Position numbers and translations under genes: made by a program
Source of the DNA: Nephrocerus scutellatus
Lineage: Eukaryota; Arthropoda; Insecta; Diptera; Pipunculidae
Assembly (NCBI GenBank): GCA_947095585.1
Contig: OX352763.1
Span: 26,833,462-26,897,461, forward strand
Length of the DNA stretch: 64,000 nt
Reading direction: 5' to 3'
Shown here: positions 1-13,830 of the stretch, piece by piece
How positions within the stretch are numbered: the first letter of the stretch is position 1
Layout of the letters: every line of letters starts with the position of its first letter
The notes under the pieces: generated by a model
What the model was told of the DNA's origin: nothing
What the model saw: only the letters and a program-made list of their open reading frames with translations
Databases searched by the model: none

Positions 1-189
1 AAATTAGGTACCACAATTTCAACATTAATTGGAAGTTTTTAACATATTGCTAATTTAAGTATCAACTTTATTTAGAAATATTTTTAAATACCTTAATCAC
101 TAATTCATTAATCACTAATTCATTCATTTTTCTTTATTTATTTATTTTATTCAAATACACTTTCAAATCTCGATTTGCAACAGGACAGA

Positions 190-355
190 TTGCCAACTTA
201 TACATATATTATTTTTAAAAGTCGACTCTGGTGATGGGAATTATAAATAAAAATTTGGTTAAATATTTCTTAACCAAACATTTTTTTTTTAGGTAACGCT
301 TAGCCATTTTCTGGTCTATCAAATGTGTTTGTTGTTGTAATTTTTATTTTGTTTG
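190..355. repeat. Direct repeat, copy 1 (partner at 2192-2354)
   Basis: This stretch of about 165 bp begins TTGCCAACTTAT and runs through a segment ending in a T-rich tract. It recurs in the same orientation at 2192-2354 with only scattered substitutions and small indels. The two copies bracket the ABT1-like gene and a foldback, so they may be two insertions of one short element or the edges of an old duplication. Seen directly; the origin is inferred. Confidence 0.75.
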
Positions 356-644
356 CAAAAGCAATAAATATAGCTATTGTATCCACAAGTTTTCTAGAAG
401 TTGGTTAAAAATAAGGTTGTATATAGTTGTCTGCTTTGCACTTAAAGAAACTGTAAGCGCTTGCACGTGTTGTCAATGGCTGTCAAATGTTCATAACTTT
501 ATAGCTGTCAGTCTGTCACTGAGAACTGAGTATGAGTATCACAATTCACAATCTCCTGAAAGCTGAAGGCTGAAACTGAAACCGCTCGAACTTAAACCCA
601 TTTGATAATAAAAAAATCAGTTTAAAAGTCAAACTATTATAATA

Positions 645-1467
645 ATGAAGATAAAGAAAGAAAAGAAAGTAAAGAAAAACAAGCCAACAGTAGAGCAACA
701 GCAATCTGTTGAATCTATGGGAAAGGAACCGGAGAAAAATCAAAATATTTCTTCAGTAGATGACATCGATGGTGAAGAGACGACAACAACAGATCCGCAC
801 AGTGAATCCATTGATAAATCTTTGGAACAGCAAGCACCGGAAAGTGGTAATGATGTCGACAACACAGATCAAGATATGGAATACCAACCAAGCAAACAAA
901 AGAAAAAACGCAAGAAAGGGATCATATATGTGTCAAACATTCCAAAACACATGAATGTGACGCGAATACGCGAGATATTGGGCCAATATGGTACAATCGG
1001 ACGGGTTTTCTTGCAACCAGAGAAGTTGCCTGGTGGTAAGTAAAGCCAAATTTAGTTTGATTCCTTGCACAACTGCTGGCTGCCACAGTACATAAATGTC
1101 TTCTTTTTCAGCTGGCGATAGAAAGAAGAAAAGTAAGCGCTTACCGCGACACTTCACTGAAGGATGGGTGGAGTTCGAGAGCAAGCGTGTCGCTAAACAG
1201 ATTGTCCCACTGCTAAATAACAAACAAATTTCTTCACGAAAGAAATCGCAATTCTTCGACTATTTATGGAGCATAAAATATCTGCCGCGATTCAAGTGGG
1301 TACATCTGACCGAACGAATGAACTACGAGCAAGCGGTACACAAGCAGAAACTTATGACTGAAGTGTCACAGGCCCGCAAGGAGACATCATTCTTTCAAAA
1401 TAATTTGGATAAAAGTGAATTTTTACAAAAGAAAAACAAAAAGAATAAAAAGAAAATGTTGGAATAA
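645..1467 (+). CDS. ABT1: ABT1/ESF2-family ribosome biogenesis RNA-binding protein (two exons)
   Basis: Exon 1 is 645-1035, the intron 1036-1111 (GTAAGT donor, TTCTTTTTCAG acceptor, 76 nt) and exon 2 1112-1467. The spliced frame is 248 codons plus TAA. The N-terminus (about residues 1-85) is acidic and Lys-rich. From about residue 90 a compact RRM follows, with the RNP2-like core GIIYVSNIP, then GTIGRVFLQPE. The conserved segments TEGWVEFESKRVAK and YLWSIKYLPRFKWVHLTE follow, and a basic tail ends at MLE. These are hallmarks of human ABT1 and yeast Esf2, nucleolar proteins that act with the SSU processome/U3 snoRNP in 18S rRNA maturation. Length is close to the family norm (human ABT1 is about 270). 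The ATG at 645 is the first in frame after an upstream stop. A CACGTG E-box lies at about 465 and an initiator-like TCAGTC near 508. No obvious AATAAA follows closely. Expression is expected to be housekeeping, by family. Confidence 0.9.
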
Positions 1468-1956
1468 GGGAGGAAGTGTGGTTTGAGTTTTTATCTTGTA
1501 GGAAGTTCGTTTGAGCTTCGCTGTCTGCATGACGATGCAGAACATCGAATTGGTTTGAACATGAGCTAATGAATCCGTCCATGAATTCCAAAAATTTGCT
1601 ATGTTTCTTTAAGAACCTTTACACAAAAATACCTGCACGCCAATACTTGATCTAGTATGCTTTCCATTTGTAAAGAAGGGAACAAAAACTGAAATATATG
1701 TGCTAAAGGGGACAAATCAGTCGTGCAGTTATCATTAATGTACATTGCACTTGACGGGAGAAGTCCAAAAGGCACTAAATACCTAACCAATAGACGGCGA
1801 TCCACCATTTTAGTTTATTTTCTTTTACATAAAACACGGTTCAGGAGTACCTATTAGCTTTGTATGCTTGCAAGAATTGAAGGTCGTAATATCAACCAAA
1901 TGATGATTAGAATCACTTCATTGTCAGTTTTGACAGTTATTAGTAAATATATATTT
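1468..1956. other. 3' flank of the ABT1-like gene
   Basis: No further coding signal is convincing here. The first part is presumably 3' UTR. The stretch 1938-1980 is partly repeated at 2067-2107, inside the following foldback, so the end of this region probably belongs to that repeat. Confidence 0.4.
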
Positions 1957-2150
1957 GCTGTGTTGCTTTGGCTAATCCAGCTTGGCTTACAACACAATCG
2001 CATAAGTATAAAGCCGAAAATAAATCCAAAAAATACCTAACCCATTTCGTTGAAAGCAATATAGAAAGTTATTAGTATACATTTGCTATATTGCTTTCAA
2101 CAAAATGAGATAGGTATTTTTTGTGGTTAACGGCTGATCAAAGCAACAGC
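1957..2150. repeat. Foldback (inverted-repeat, MITE-like) element
   Basis: The left arm (1957-2064) and right arm (2086-2150) are imperfect inverted complements. Both share a core reading TTGAAAGCAATATAG or its complement, an AAAAAATACCTA segment and an outer GCTGTTGCTTTG-like segment. The left arm has an extra ~40 nt. The loop is about 20 nt. Together with the neighbouring copy of the 165-bp direct repeat this resembles a non-autonomous DNA transposon. Family unknown. Confidence 0.6.
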
Positions 2151-2191
2151 AAAAACTAAACAAATTTTGGTCAATTTTTTGCTTCATGTGT

Positions 2192-2354
2192 TTGCCAACT
2201 TATCCATATATAATTTTTAAAAGTCGACTCTGGTGGTGGGAATTATAAATAAATATTTGGTTAAATATTTCTTAACCACAAATTTTTTTTGGTTAACGCT
2301 AAACCATTTTCTGGTCTATCCAATGTGTTTGTATTGTAATTTTTATTTTTTTGT
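2192..2354. repeat. Direct repeat, copy 2 (partner at 190-355)
   Basis: Second copy of the segment at 190-355. It shares the motifs GTCGACTCTGGTG, GGGAATTATAAATAAA and CCATTTTCTGGTCTATC in the same order. It lies immediately after the foldback. Confidence 0.75.
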
Positions 2355-5229
<2,875 letters not shown>

Positions 5230-7230
5230 ATCAATTCTTCTTCTTAAATCCTTTCACCCCTCGAAGTGCATAGGGCGTCAACCACGCCCTCGCGCTATCT
5301 TGTTCTGTTTACTGCAACGCATTTGAGCTGCCTCCAACTCATTCCAATGGACCCTGCTTCCTCCTCGTCTGTAATGCGCCCCGTTCTCCTAGGGCGTCCC
5401 GCTATTCTACCTGCCTGGGTGAGCGGGTTCCACTGCATGGCATATTTCGCAATGGAGTTGTCGTCACGCTGTAGTGTGTGTCCTATCCACTGCCACTTTC
5501 GTCTATAGGTTCTTGGCCCGTTATCCGATGAAGTTCGTCGTTGAATATACAATTGGGCCAGAAGATCCTCAAGATGATACGTAGGCCTTTGTTTACGAAA
5601 GATTGCAGCTTGCGCGTGGTAGAGGTATCCACCTTACTGCACCCAAAAACAGTACTGATTCGACGTTGGAGCGGAAAAGTCGAAGCTTAGTTCTTAAGCT
5701 GAAAACATTGCTTCTCCAGAACTTCGATAGCATTCCGAACGCAGCCTTTCCCGGTTTTGCTGCACAGATCCAGGTCGGTGCCACCGCGATTAGCCGAGAC
5801 CACACAAAGTTGTCAACTTTTTCAACTACCTGTCCTGTGAGCTGAGAGCGGGTGTTTTTTTAGCAGTGTTTATCTTAAGCCCCACTTGCTTGCTTCGGTT
5901 TCTAAATTTTGGGCCATCATATGAAGGTCCATTATCCGATGTGAGAGTAGGCAAACATCGTCAGCGTAGTCTAGGTGTTTAAGTTACGTTGTCATAGTCC
6001 ATTGAGTTCCAATGTTCCCTACAGTCAGTGCTTGACGGAGTAAATGATGATGACCACCAGGAATAAGGAATAACAGCGGTGATAGTATGTACCCCTGACG
6101 TACTCCACTTTGGACTTCAAATTCCTCGGACACCTTACCGTTGTGTAGGACGTGACATTGACTTCCTTCGTAGGTAGCTTTGATAATATCTATAAGCTTT
6201 TCTGGGATACCCCTCATGCGCAGGGCCACCCATATAGCATTTCGATTTATACTGTCAAAAGCCTTCTCGAAGTCGATGAACAGAAGATGTAGCGGAGATC
6301 TGTACTAGCGCATTGTTCAATTTTGATCCGCGAGGTGTTTATGTGATCGATGTAAGAGGATCCAGAGCGAAAGCCTGCCTGTTCGACTTCGAGAGTTGAA
6401 TCTAAATGCTCCTTAACGCGTTCTAATGTTATTCTAACTATTATCTTGGCTACGGCCGGTAAAACGCATATACCTCTCCAGTTTCCACAGGCCATCAGAT
6501 TTCCCTTTTTTTTTGGAAGCCCACGCTCTCCGTATGAGCGGATGAGCAGGGATGCCGTTAATACCCACCGCTTTATTTTTTTTTTCTTGCTGTTATTTCG
6601 GTTTTACTGGGAGGTCCAGTGCAAATTCAGGAATTTATCTCATCAGAAGATTCATTAGGACTGCAGCGAAAAGTTCTCTCCATCTAGTGAGCTGCTTCTC
6701 ATCCGACATCAGAAGGTCACCATCTAAATTCTTCACTGGATGTTGTTTGGAGTTCCGACCACCATTGAGTTCCTTTGTGATGTTATAGCCAGTCTTACTG
6801 TCACCCGTTCTTGCTGCTTCTTCGGCCATTGAGGTAAGTGAGTCGATTTACTGTCGTTTGTCCCACCTTACACTACGCTGCACTTCCATCTTTTTGACGC
6901 GATATTGGGCTTCTAGCTCGGTACTCTCTACTGCTGAGGGCGCTGCAATTCGAGCCTTGATTGCTTTACGCTCATCGATCCGGCTTCAGGTGTCTGCCGG
7001 CAACCATGTGCGGTGTTTATTCTGCTTTTTACCGACGTAGGTGCGTGCCCCAGTTACAAAAACCTTTTTCATAGCATTCCAGTTCTGCTTCTAAGGCTTC
7101 GGAGCAATTGGTTTTTTTACGGTTGGGGCTCCTTGGGCCACAGACCAACCGACACTTATCCTTTTTTGTGGCGCCGGAGGCTCGCCATGTGCCCTATTCC
7201 GTTCGCAATTTCCAGATGGCACCACTAGTA
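5230..7230 (-). pseudogene. RTE-type LINE reverse transcriptase, degenerate copy
   Basis: Reading the minus strand from about 7230 down to 5230, separate frames give in order: a linker with an EEAARTG-ITKELNG motif (6829-6635); RT with NWRGICVLP and EQAGFRSGSS (6495-6247); GIPEKLIDIIKATYEGSQC and SGVRQGYILSPLLF (6229-5984); a preserved YADD box near 5975; the thumb KTKLRLFRSNVESVL (about 5805-5700); and the C-terminal WQWIGHTLQRDDNSIAK and GRP segments (5552-5295). This order matches RTE-clade non-LTR retrotransposons of insects. Several frameshifts and stops make it inactive. No endonuclease domain is visible, so it looks 5'-truncated. The same family recurs in the opposite orientation at 9348. 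Confidence 0.85.
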
Positions 7231-7429
7231 TGTGGAAGTAGGACTTACTTAACGAGATGCAAGTTATTCGGATGCAGTGGCTCTTTCTCGTTATTTAGCG
7301 GACCATATCCTATCGGGATATGCTGCTCCTACGAGGCCTTTCTTAGTCGTTTACCATCCAATCAATCAATACCATCCCGATCAATGCCATATTTTAATAG
7401 AAAGTGTTGTCATCGGAAATACACCTGTT

Positions 7430-7800
7430 AGCAAAGTTTCAATAAAGACCCACAGAAAACACTCAAAAGACCACCAAAAGATTCTGAAGAGACCCCCCAA
7501 AATATCTCTAAAAAAAACTCCCCTAAGAGACAATTAAAAGACCGTCAAAAGACCCTTAAAAACCCAAAAAAAAACCTGAAAGGACTCCAAAAAACACCGA
7601 CCCCGAAAAGACCCACAGAAAGAGTCATAAAATACTCGAAAAATATCTCTAAAAGCCCTCTAAAAGACAATCAAAACACTCCCAAAAGAACCCCAAAAGA
7701 CCCCTAAAACATCACCAAAACACATACAAAAGACCCACAAAATACCCTTCCAAACCCCCCAAAATACTCCAAAAAGATCCTCAAAAGACGATGCATTCTC
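7430..7800. repeat. Degenerate A/C-rich short-period repeat (AAAAGACCC-like)
   Basis: About 370 bp are built from variants of AAAAGACCC and CCAAAA with an irregular 10-12-bp spacing. The plus strand is almost entirely A and C with few G and T, giving strong strand asymmetry. It is not a clean microsatellite because unit length drifts. A piece of the minisatellite-core family (positions 7385-7440) abuts its left edge. Confidence 0.7.
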
Positions 7801-8995
7801 CTCCTCTACAGGTTACCATACCATTTACCTAACTATTCCCCCCTTGCGAGCGGAATTTTCGTTACGCTTGAGAGTTGTAGCTTTCACAGCAAGGAAGTTT
7901 CACTTCAAAATATTACAAAGATAAGAGTCACAAGTTATGTAGGTACGAGTACAATTGTTGGTAGGTGTGATTGGAGAATTTATAATTCACTTTACATTTT
8001 CACTTCATTGAAAAGATCTCAAGATTGGTGGGGAAAATTTTTCCAAAAGGTAAAATACCTACCACAAACCTATCCCGAAAACACGAAATAAAAATGAACA
8101 TAAATTCCAATGAATAATTTCAAGTGGAATCGAACAGGCAGCTCAATTATTGATAAACTGATATTATCTGTTCCACTTGATGTGATCTTCATGACCCATT
8201 CCTTTCCACGTTTCACTAATACTTCAAAGAAAAGGAAAATTATGGGGCTTAGTAAATGAAAAATGATTTGTTTGTTTGTTTTTGAGATAAGAACGAAAGG
8301 AAGTTGAAAAATTAAAAATTTGTTCTTAGTTGACACACTAGATAAATATTTGAATAATATGTACTCGTATATGTACATAAAACTGATTGAGGTGCGACAT
8401 ATTTGACTTTACCCTCAGAAAATAGTTACGTGGGAGAAGGTAAAAGGATAAGATTATAATTTGAGATACCTAATTTACCAATTCATTTCATTTAATGCAT
8501 CCCGTCTGTTAATCATAGACATTTGAAATGTCATTTACAGATACAGAGTTTATTCTGTTCTTGAAATCTATTAATCAAAACAGTCAATCACAATCCGAAC
8601 TTAGCACTGAACGTAATAAAATTGTACCTTCATATTAAACAGGTAAAGTAAGCCTGAGTTAATCTCATCATTCAAAACATTATTACGGCAGGACCCAACC
8701 CACAGACAATCATTCCTCACTCAAGCCTTTACTGAAAATAATGCAAGGTACACTGCGGTATGCTAGATTAGAAGCAGACAATTTCGAGAATTATGATCGA
8801 GAAATGATCTTTGTTCCATTATATGGCAGTGAGAGGAAAAAAAGGTTGAAAGAAAAAGTGGTTTATATTGAATGCATTGGGGAGAACCAACATTTTATGA
8901 TAAAAAGCATGAAACATTAGCTGAATGAGTCCGAATGGCATGCATTTTAATTGGTTCACAATATTAGAAGCAGTCACAGTACAACTGTTGTTTGA
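7801..8995. other. Intronic DNA without recognised features
   Basis: AT-rich, with no convincing coding frame, splice pair or repeat. Short ORFs here are Phe/Ile-rich and look like chance. Confidence 0.5.
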
Positions 8996-8999
8996 GGAG

Positions 9000-9090
9000 T
9001 GGTTCATTTTTTTTATAAAAAAAATTGTTTTACATTTTAATATAGTGGTTCATTTTTTTTATAAAAAAAATTGTTTTACATTTTAATAGA
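9000..9090. repeat. Tandem duplication of a ~46-bp AT-rich unit
   Basis: The unit, which begins GTGGTTCATTTTTTTTATAA and ends near ACATTTTAATA, occurs twice back to back with no visible change. Probably a recent slippage or repair duplication. Confidence 0.85.
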
Positions 9091-9347
9091 AGGCAAATAT
9101 TGATGTTTACCATTCGATTCGGTTTTGCATTCTATTTGCAAAGCATTAAGCACGAAAACCCTGTTACCTTCACAATCTAACCTAATTGAGCTAATCGAAA
9201 GAGGCATAAGTGTTCTTTCGCTTGAAAGATCAAGAGATCGATCGATCATCGATCAGAGTGATCAAGCTGTTGGCAATTATTTAAAGGATCCGAAAATGTA
9301 CAAAATAAATGGTTCCATGGCTCATGGAGCCGGTAGAGAGAGTAGAG

Positions 9348-9830
9348 AGTTTCCAATATCTTAGGAGTATTGCCTTGACCGAAGGTGGAACCGAACCGGC
9401 AAAACCAAATCAGTGTTTGGAATGATGTCGATGATATGGCGAAACAATTCGATCAGCTTAAACACAAAGCTGCGACTGTTCCGTTCAAATTTTGAATCTG
9501 TGCTGTTGTATGGGTGTGACACTTGGAAGGTAGCCGCTTCTATCACAAAAAGATTACAAACGGTCATAAGTAGGTGCCTACGGAACAATTTAAGGGTTTT
9601 CAGGCCTAACCGTATCTCTAATGAACATATTTACCACAGAACCGGTCAGGAACCAATAGGCACAACCATCCAACGGCGGAAGTGGCAGTGGATTGGTCAT
9701 ACATTCCGAAAAGGCGACAGTTCTATAGCAAACTACGCAATGCAACTAAATCTGTTATCTCAAGATGGTAGAAGAACGGGTCGTCCAAGAAATACATGGC
9801 GCAGACCATTTAGTCGGATTATGTGAGATT
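9348..9830 (+). pseudogene. RTE-type LINE 3' fragment
   Basis: The open frame from 9413 to 9826 reads through the thumb and C-terminal region: NTKLRLFRSNFESVLLYGCDTWK, then RRKWQWIGHTFRKGDSSIANYAMQ and GRRTGRPRNTWRR. The preceding bases from about 9348 give a short stretch of the same protein (QYL-S-A-TEGG-like) in another frame. It is the same family as the minus-strand copy at 5230-7230, but only the 3' end is present, as expected for 5'-truncated LINE insertions. Confidence 0.82.
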
Positions 9831-10606
9831 TTGTTTTGTGTCAGTGTAGATGTAGAGTGTCAGTCAGTGTCAGAGTATCACCTGATCAAGATCAATATCA
9901 AGAAACATAAATTCGATCAATAGACAGATTGTGTTTTTTTTTTTGTGACTGTGCCAAAGGATGGGAGTCTTCCTAGATACTAGTAGTGCTTTCCTGGGAT
10001 ACTAGCATGCATGATTTGTAAACCTGAGTGTTCGAGCCAGGTATACGCCTACGTACTTAGCCCACCCAACACACTTCATCCACTCTCCCCACGGGATTGC
10101 CGTTAGATATTACAACGTGTGGCTGATAAGCAGATTATTCTAAGCCTTCTGCATTTGCTGCTGCTGCTAATCATTGCATCTCATTTTGTACGTTCGTTAC
10201 GAATACACACACTTCCGTCCTCTTGTCCTCTGATGTTAACAATTCTTCTTAAAGGAACTGTGGACTTGACATAGCTATTGTATACAAATCGGTGAAGGTA
10301 TTGCGACGAAATTTAGGCTTTCTAGACATGATGAAGAACCGAATCTGCCATTTCTGTTGTTTCGAAAGCGTCCATCTTTGGGTCTTCGCATTTTCTTTCC
10401 AATGAGGGCTTCTATTTGTGCGATGTCCCGCCGTTTTTAGCTTTTGCAGCTTAAAAACCTTAAAGAATAAGTGGCTTTAGATACTTCATATTACAATGCC
10501 GATGCCAATACTCCATTGGTAATTTTTCCTCTGGCGAATGTCCCTCGAAGCTTTAGCTGGTCGTCTCGAACAGCATTACTAAATGCACCCACTGTTATTT
10601 TGTCTA
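9831..10606. other. Intronic DNA without recognised features
   Basis: A short TCAGTGT/TCAGTCAG repetitive stretch (about 9840-9885) follows the LINE fragment. Nothing else is recognisable. Confidence 0.4.
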
Positions 10607-11005
10607 CTATCATCATCATCATAATTGGCTCTACAACCGGTGTCCGGTTCTGATCTCCCGCAAAAAATCTCTTCGCCGGTCCCGATTTCGAGCCGATGTC
10701 ATCCAGTTTGGCATCTTTAAACTCTGGGCGTCCTGGTCAACGCCATCCATCTTGCGTAAGCTTGGCCGGCCTTGCTGTCGTGTTCCTACCGCAAAGGACT
10801 TTCCGAGCAGGATCATCTGCGCTCATGCGAGCTAGGTGTCCTGCCCACCGGAGCCTACCAAGCTTAATTCTCCTTACGATGTCGAGATCACGGTAACGCT
10901 CGTAGATCTCATCATTATATAGTCTCCGGAATCGTCCTTCGTCACATACGGGGCCAACAATTCTCCGTAAGAATTTTCTCTCGAACGCGGCTTTGGTCTA
11001 CTATA
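10607..11005 (-). pseudogene. LINE-A 3' fragment (minus strand)
   Basis: On the minus strand this carries the LINE-A C-terminal region (RLRWAGHLARM-type segment, then GRPSLRKMDGVDQDAQSLKM) and 3' UTR. It matches the plus-strand copies at 13560-13830 and 47090-47330 almost base for base, including the ACCGG(A)CCCCGGTTG-like tail and the terminal GAGCCAAAT. No RT core is present. Confidence 0.75.
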
Positions 11006-11044
11006 CCCGCTGCAAAACTGCGATACGCTTCGTTATTTCTCTTT

Positions 11045-11560
11045 CTAAATGTTGCTTGTTATTTGGTCTTAGGGGTACTATCATGAACCCATGTCTTATC
11101 TGTCGTCATAAATTTGGGCATACCTTTCGAACGGTTGAAAAAAAACTTCAAATAATCTCTAGACAGCGTTAGTCGACAGTGTTTTTGTTCAACTGAAATC
11201 GGAACCCCATTTTACAGAAATCTTGGAGAACCTAAGTTCGTTTTGAACGATGTTTTGAATCCGTTCATACCAAATGCCGACAATCTTAGCTCTATGCCTT
11301 ATTTCAATCTTTGTTTTCCCATGACCAGATCACAATGGTTATCAATGTTTTCCTGTGTAGATGAGGTTGACGGTCTTCCCATTTATTTTAGTTCGTCCAT
11401 TGAAATAAAACTGAGATTGCTGGGAATCTATTGATGCAACTTCAATGTTTATCATTCCTCCTCAAAAAAGAGAGCACCTGTGTTTACAAGGCGTATCTCC
11501 GGAAGCGTTGGCGTGTACACGATGTCCCAGCATACAAATATGTAATGTCGAAAAGCAGGA
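11045..11560 (-). pseudogene. Mariner-like transposase fragment
   Basis: Minus-strand pieces in several frames resemble a mariner transposase: GRPSTSSTQENID near 11370, then DKTWVHDSTPKTK near 11090 (the catalytic-site neighbourhood that in mariners reads DETWVHH-TPETK). The first catalytic Asp-Glu pair is changed to Asp-Lys in this copy and the frame is broken. No terminal repeats were identified. Confidence 0.5.
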
Positions 11561-12190
11561 AATCACTCTGTTTATTTTCGTGTAAATAGCCGGTCTCTCT
11601 TGTATACAATTTTTATTTAAATATTAAAAAATATGCTCAACAACACATTGTGTGATAATTCAAGATGACATCCCATTAGAATAAGTACACATAGTGCATA
11701 CTTTCTTTTCTATTAATTAACCTTCTAGTTTCGTCCGACGGTTATTTGCTCTCAAGTACCTGCTGCTTACATGTATATACTTGTTTCTAGCTTCTGTTCA
11801 TGTCAATCCAAGTTGCAAACAAAAGGAAAAGTGTGTCAAATCTACAAACGCGACACTTCCACACACACTCATTAACATCGTTAAAGCAGATTTCCAGATT
11901 TACCTTCCCATGCGAAACCGGCTAATGTTTACTCTACGAGTATGTGCATTGATAATGGCGTAAGTTGTTGCAGTCAAACTTAAATTTTTAATCGGAAGAA
12001 GACAAACAGTTTTCTCATGTTATGTTTTTGTCTAGTGTGGAAAACGTTGTTTGGGCTAAAGTATGTTTAAAGTATCTTTGGGCCAAGATGTCTACGTACT
12101 CAATTTCTTGTATTAAAGATATAGTACCAGGAAAATAAGCATGGCTTTCATATAAAGTTCTAACTAATTCCCATAGAAATAATACTAATA
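11561..12190. other. Intronic DNA without recognised features
   Basis: No coding frame, terminal repeat or tandem repeat that I can support. Confidence 0.4.
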
Positions 12191-12191
12191 A

Positions 12192-12440
12192 AGGGTTTTT
12201 CAATAGGAACATAACAATTTTGTATTTTAATACAAACGCACCCTTAAACGTTTTTTATGATTTGTCGATGTCAAAACGTCAGTCAATGTTTACATTTTTA
12301 TCATAGTGAAGTTCACCATCGAGCAACGTTTGAAAATTATTAAAAATTACTACCGAAATTCTGAGTCGGTGGTCGCAACTTTAGGAGCGTTTACTTCAAT
12401 TTTCGATCGTAATAATTGTCCAACGCACAGCCTGTAGCGT
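12192..12440 (+). pseudogene. Tc1/mariner-superfamily element, left end and N-terminal helix-turn-helix fragment
   Basis: It starts with a GGGTTTTTCAATAGGAAC terminus (about 12194), typical of a Tc1/mariner-superfamily group in insects. It then encodes VKFTIEQRLKIIKNYYRNSE (from about 12308) followed by a short Arg/Asn-rich stretch. This is the N-terminal DNA-binding start of the same transposase group whose catalytic part is seen on the minus strand at 44790-45440. The copy is truncated after about 50 residues. Confidence 0.6.
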
Positions 12441-12599
12441 GCTATAGTGATCTACTGGCGTTTGTTAGATACGAAAAAGATCAAGAAATTCAAGAAGATT
12501 TATTATTTATTTTGCCAGCCTTTATCAGGTCACACAACAGGAGAAGATATCTTTAATGTTATGAATAAATTTATACGCAATATACACCGCATTGCACAT

Positions 12600-13830
12600 A
12601 CTGCAAGGACAAAGAGGGTAATCTGATCGCAAGTATGGGAGGAAGAAGCAATGCCAGAAGACTGGCGAAGAGGCATCCTGTGCCCCATACATAAGAGGGG
12701 GAGATATAACAAAATGCAGCAATTATCGTGGTATAACGTTGTTGAGTATAAGATTTTCTCCTCTATCCTTCAAGACAGGAAAGCCCCATACGCTAAAGTC
12801 ATCATTGGTCCATATCAGTTTGGCTGCATCCCAGGCAAATCAACAACTGATCAGATTTACACCCTTAGGCAGGTGATGGAATCTTTTTATAGACTTTAAA
12901 GCATAGCCAGAGTAGAACTTTATAAAACCATGAGAGAATTCGGCATCCCAAATAAACTGACACGAATATGTAGGTTGACCATGACCAATGTTATAATTAT
13001 AATCCAAGTAAAAATATCCAGATCACTATCAAGCCCATTCAACATCTATAACAGGCTTCGACAAGGGAATGGGCTGGCCTGCGTCCTCTTCATCCTGGCG
13101 ATGGAGAAAGTGATGCGAGCCTCTGACGTAACGGCAAGAGTACAATCTTCTGTAAGTCCATTCAAATACTGGCTTACGCAGAAAATATTTACATCATTGG
13201 TAGAAACCTAAGAGCTGTACAGGAAGCTTTCATCCAGATCGAGCAGGCGGCACGAAATCTGGGGCTGCACATAAATGAGAGCAAAACAAAGTACATGGTG
13301 GCCACGTCTGCGAGTAGAAGATCCAACATTGGTCCCTCAATCCAAAAAGTGGAGCGCGAATTTGAAGTAGTGCAATCCTTTAACTATCTCGGGTCAACTG
13401 TAGCAGCCGATAACAGCATGGAACCAGCAATACGAGCACGGTTGCTTAAAGCAGGCCAACAAAGCCTATTATAGTCTTTCAAGATTCTTCAAATCCAGTA
13501 ACCATAAAATCCAAGCTGCTGGTATATAAGACAAAGGGCATACCAGTACTAACATATGGGTGCTTATCGTAAAGAGAACTAAACTCGGTAGGCTCCGGTG
13601 GGCAGGACACCTAGCTCGCATGAGCGAAGAGGATCCTGTTCGGAAGCTTTGCGGTAGGATTTATGGCTTTATGGCGAGGACGGCCAAGCGTACACTGGAA
13701 GGATGGCGTAGACCAGGACGCCCAGAGTTTAGGGATGCCAAACTGGATGACATCGACTCAAAATCGTGACCGGTGGAGAGACTTTTTGCAGGTAGCCATG
13801 ACCGGACCCCGGTTGGAGAGCCAAATAAGA
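12600..13830 (+). pseudogene. LINE-A reverse transcriptase, degenerate copy
   Basis: Successive frames give PEDWRRGILCPIHKRG, then PYQFGCIPGKSTTDQIYTLRQVME (12651-12899), MREFGIPNKL and RLRQGNGLACVLF (12930-13211), HINESKTKYMVATSA with FNYLGSTVAADNS (about 13270-13430), and the C-terminal GRLRWAGHLARMSEEDP (13560-13769). The catalytic box that should read YADD is YAEN (about 13172), so the enzyme would be dead even without the frameshifts. Family-level assignment is a non-LTR RT. The clade is uncertain (RTE-, CR1- or jockey-like). Confidence 0.82.

Noticed and set aside
8070..8378. 102-codon minus-strand frame
   Set aside because: Ile/Phe/Leu-rich translation typical of AT-rich non-coding DNA, no motif or splice signal.
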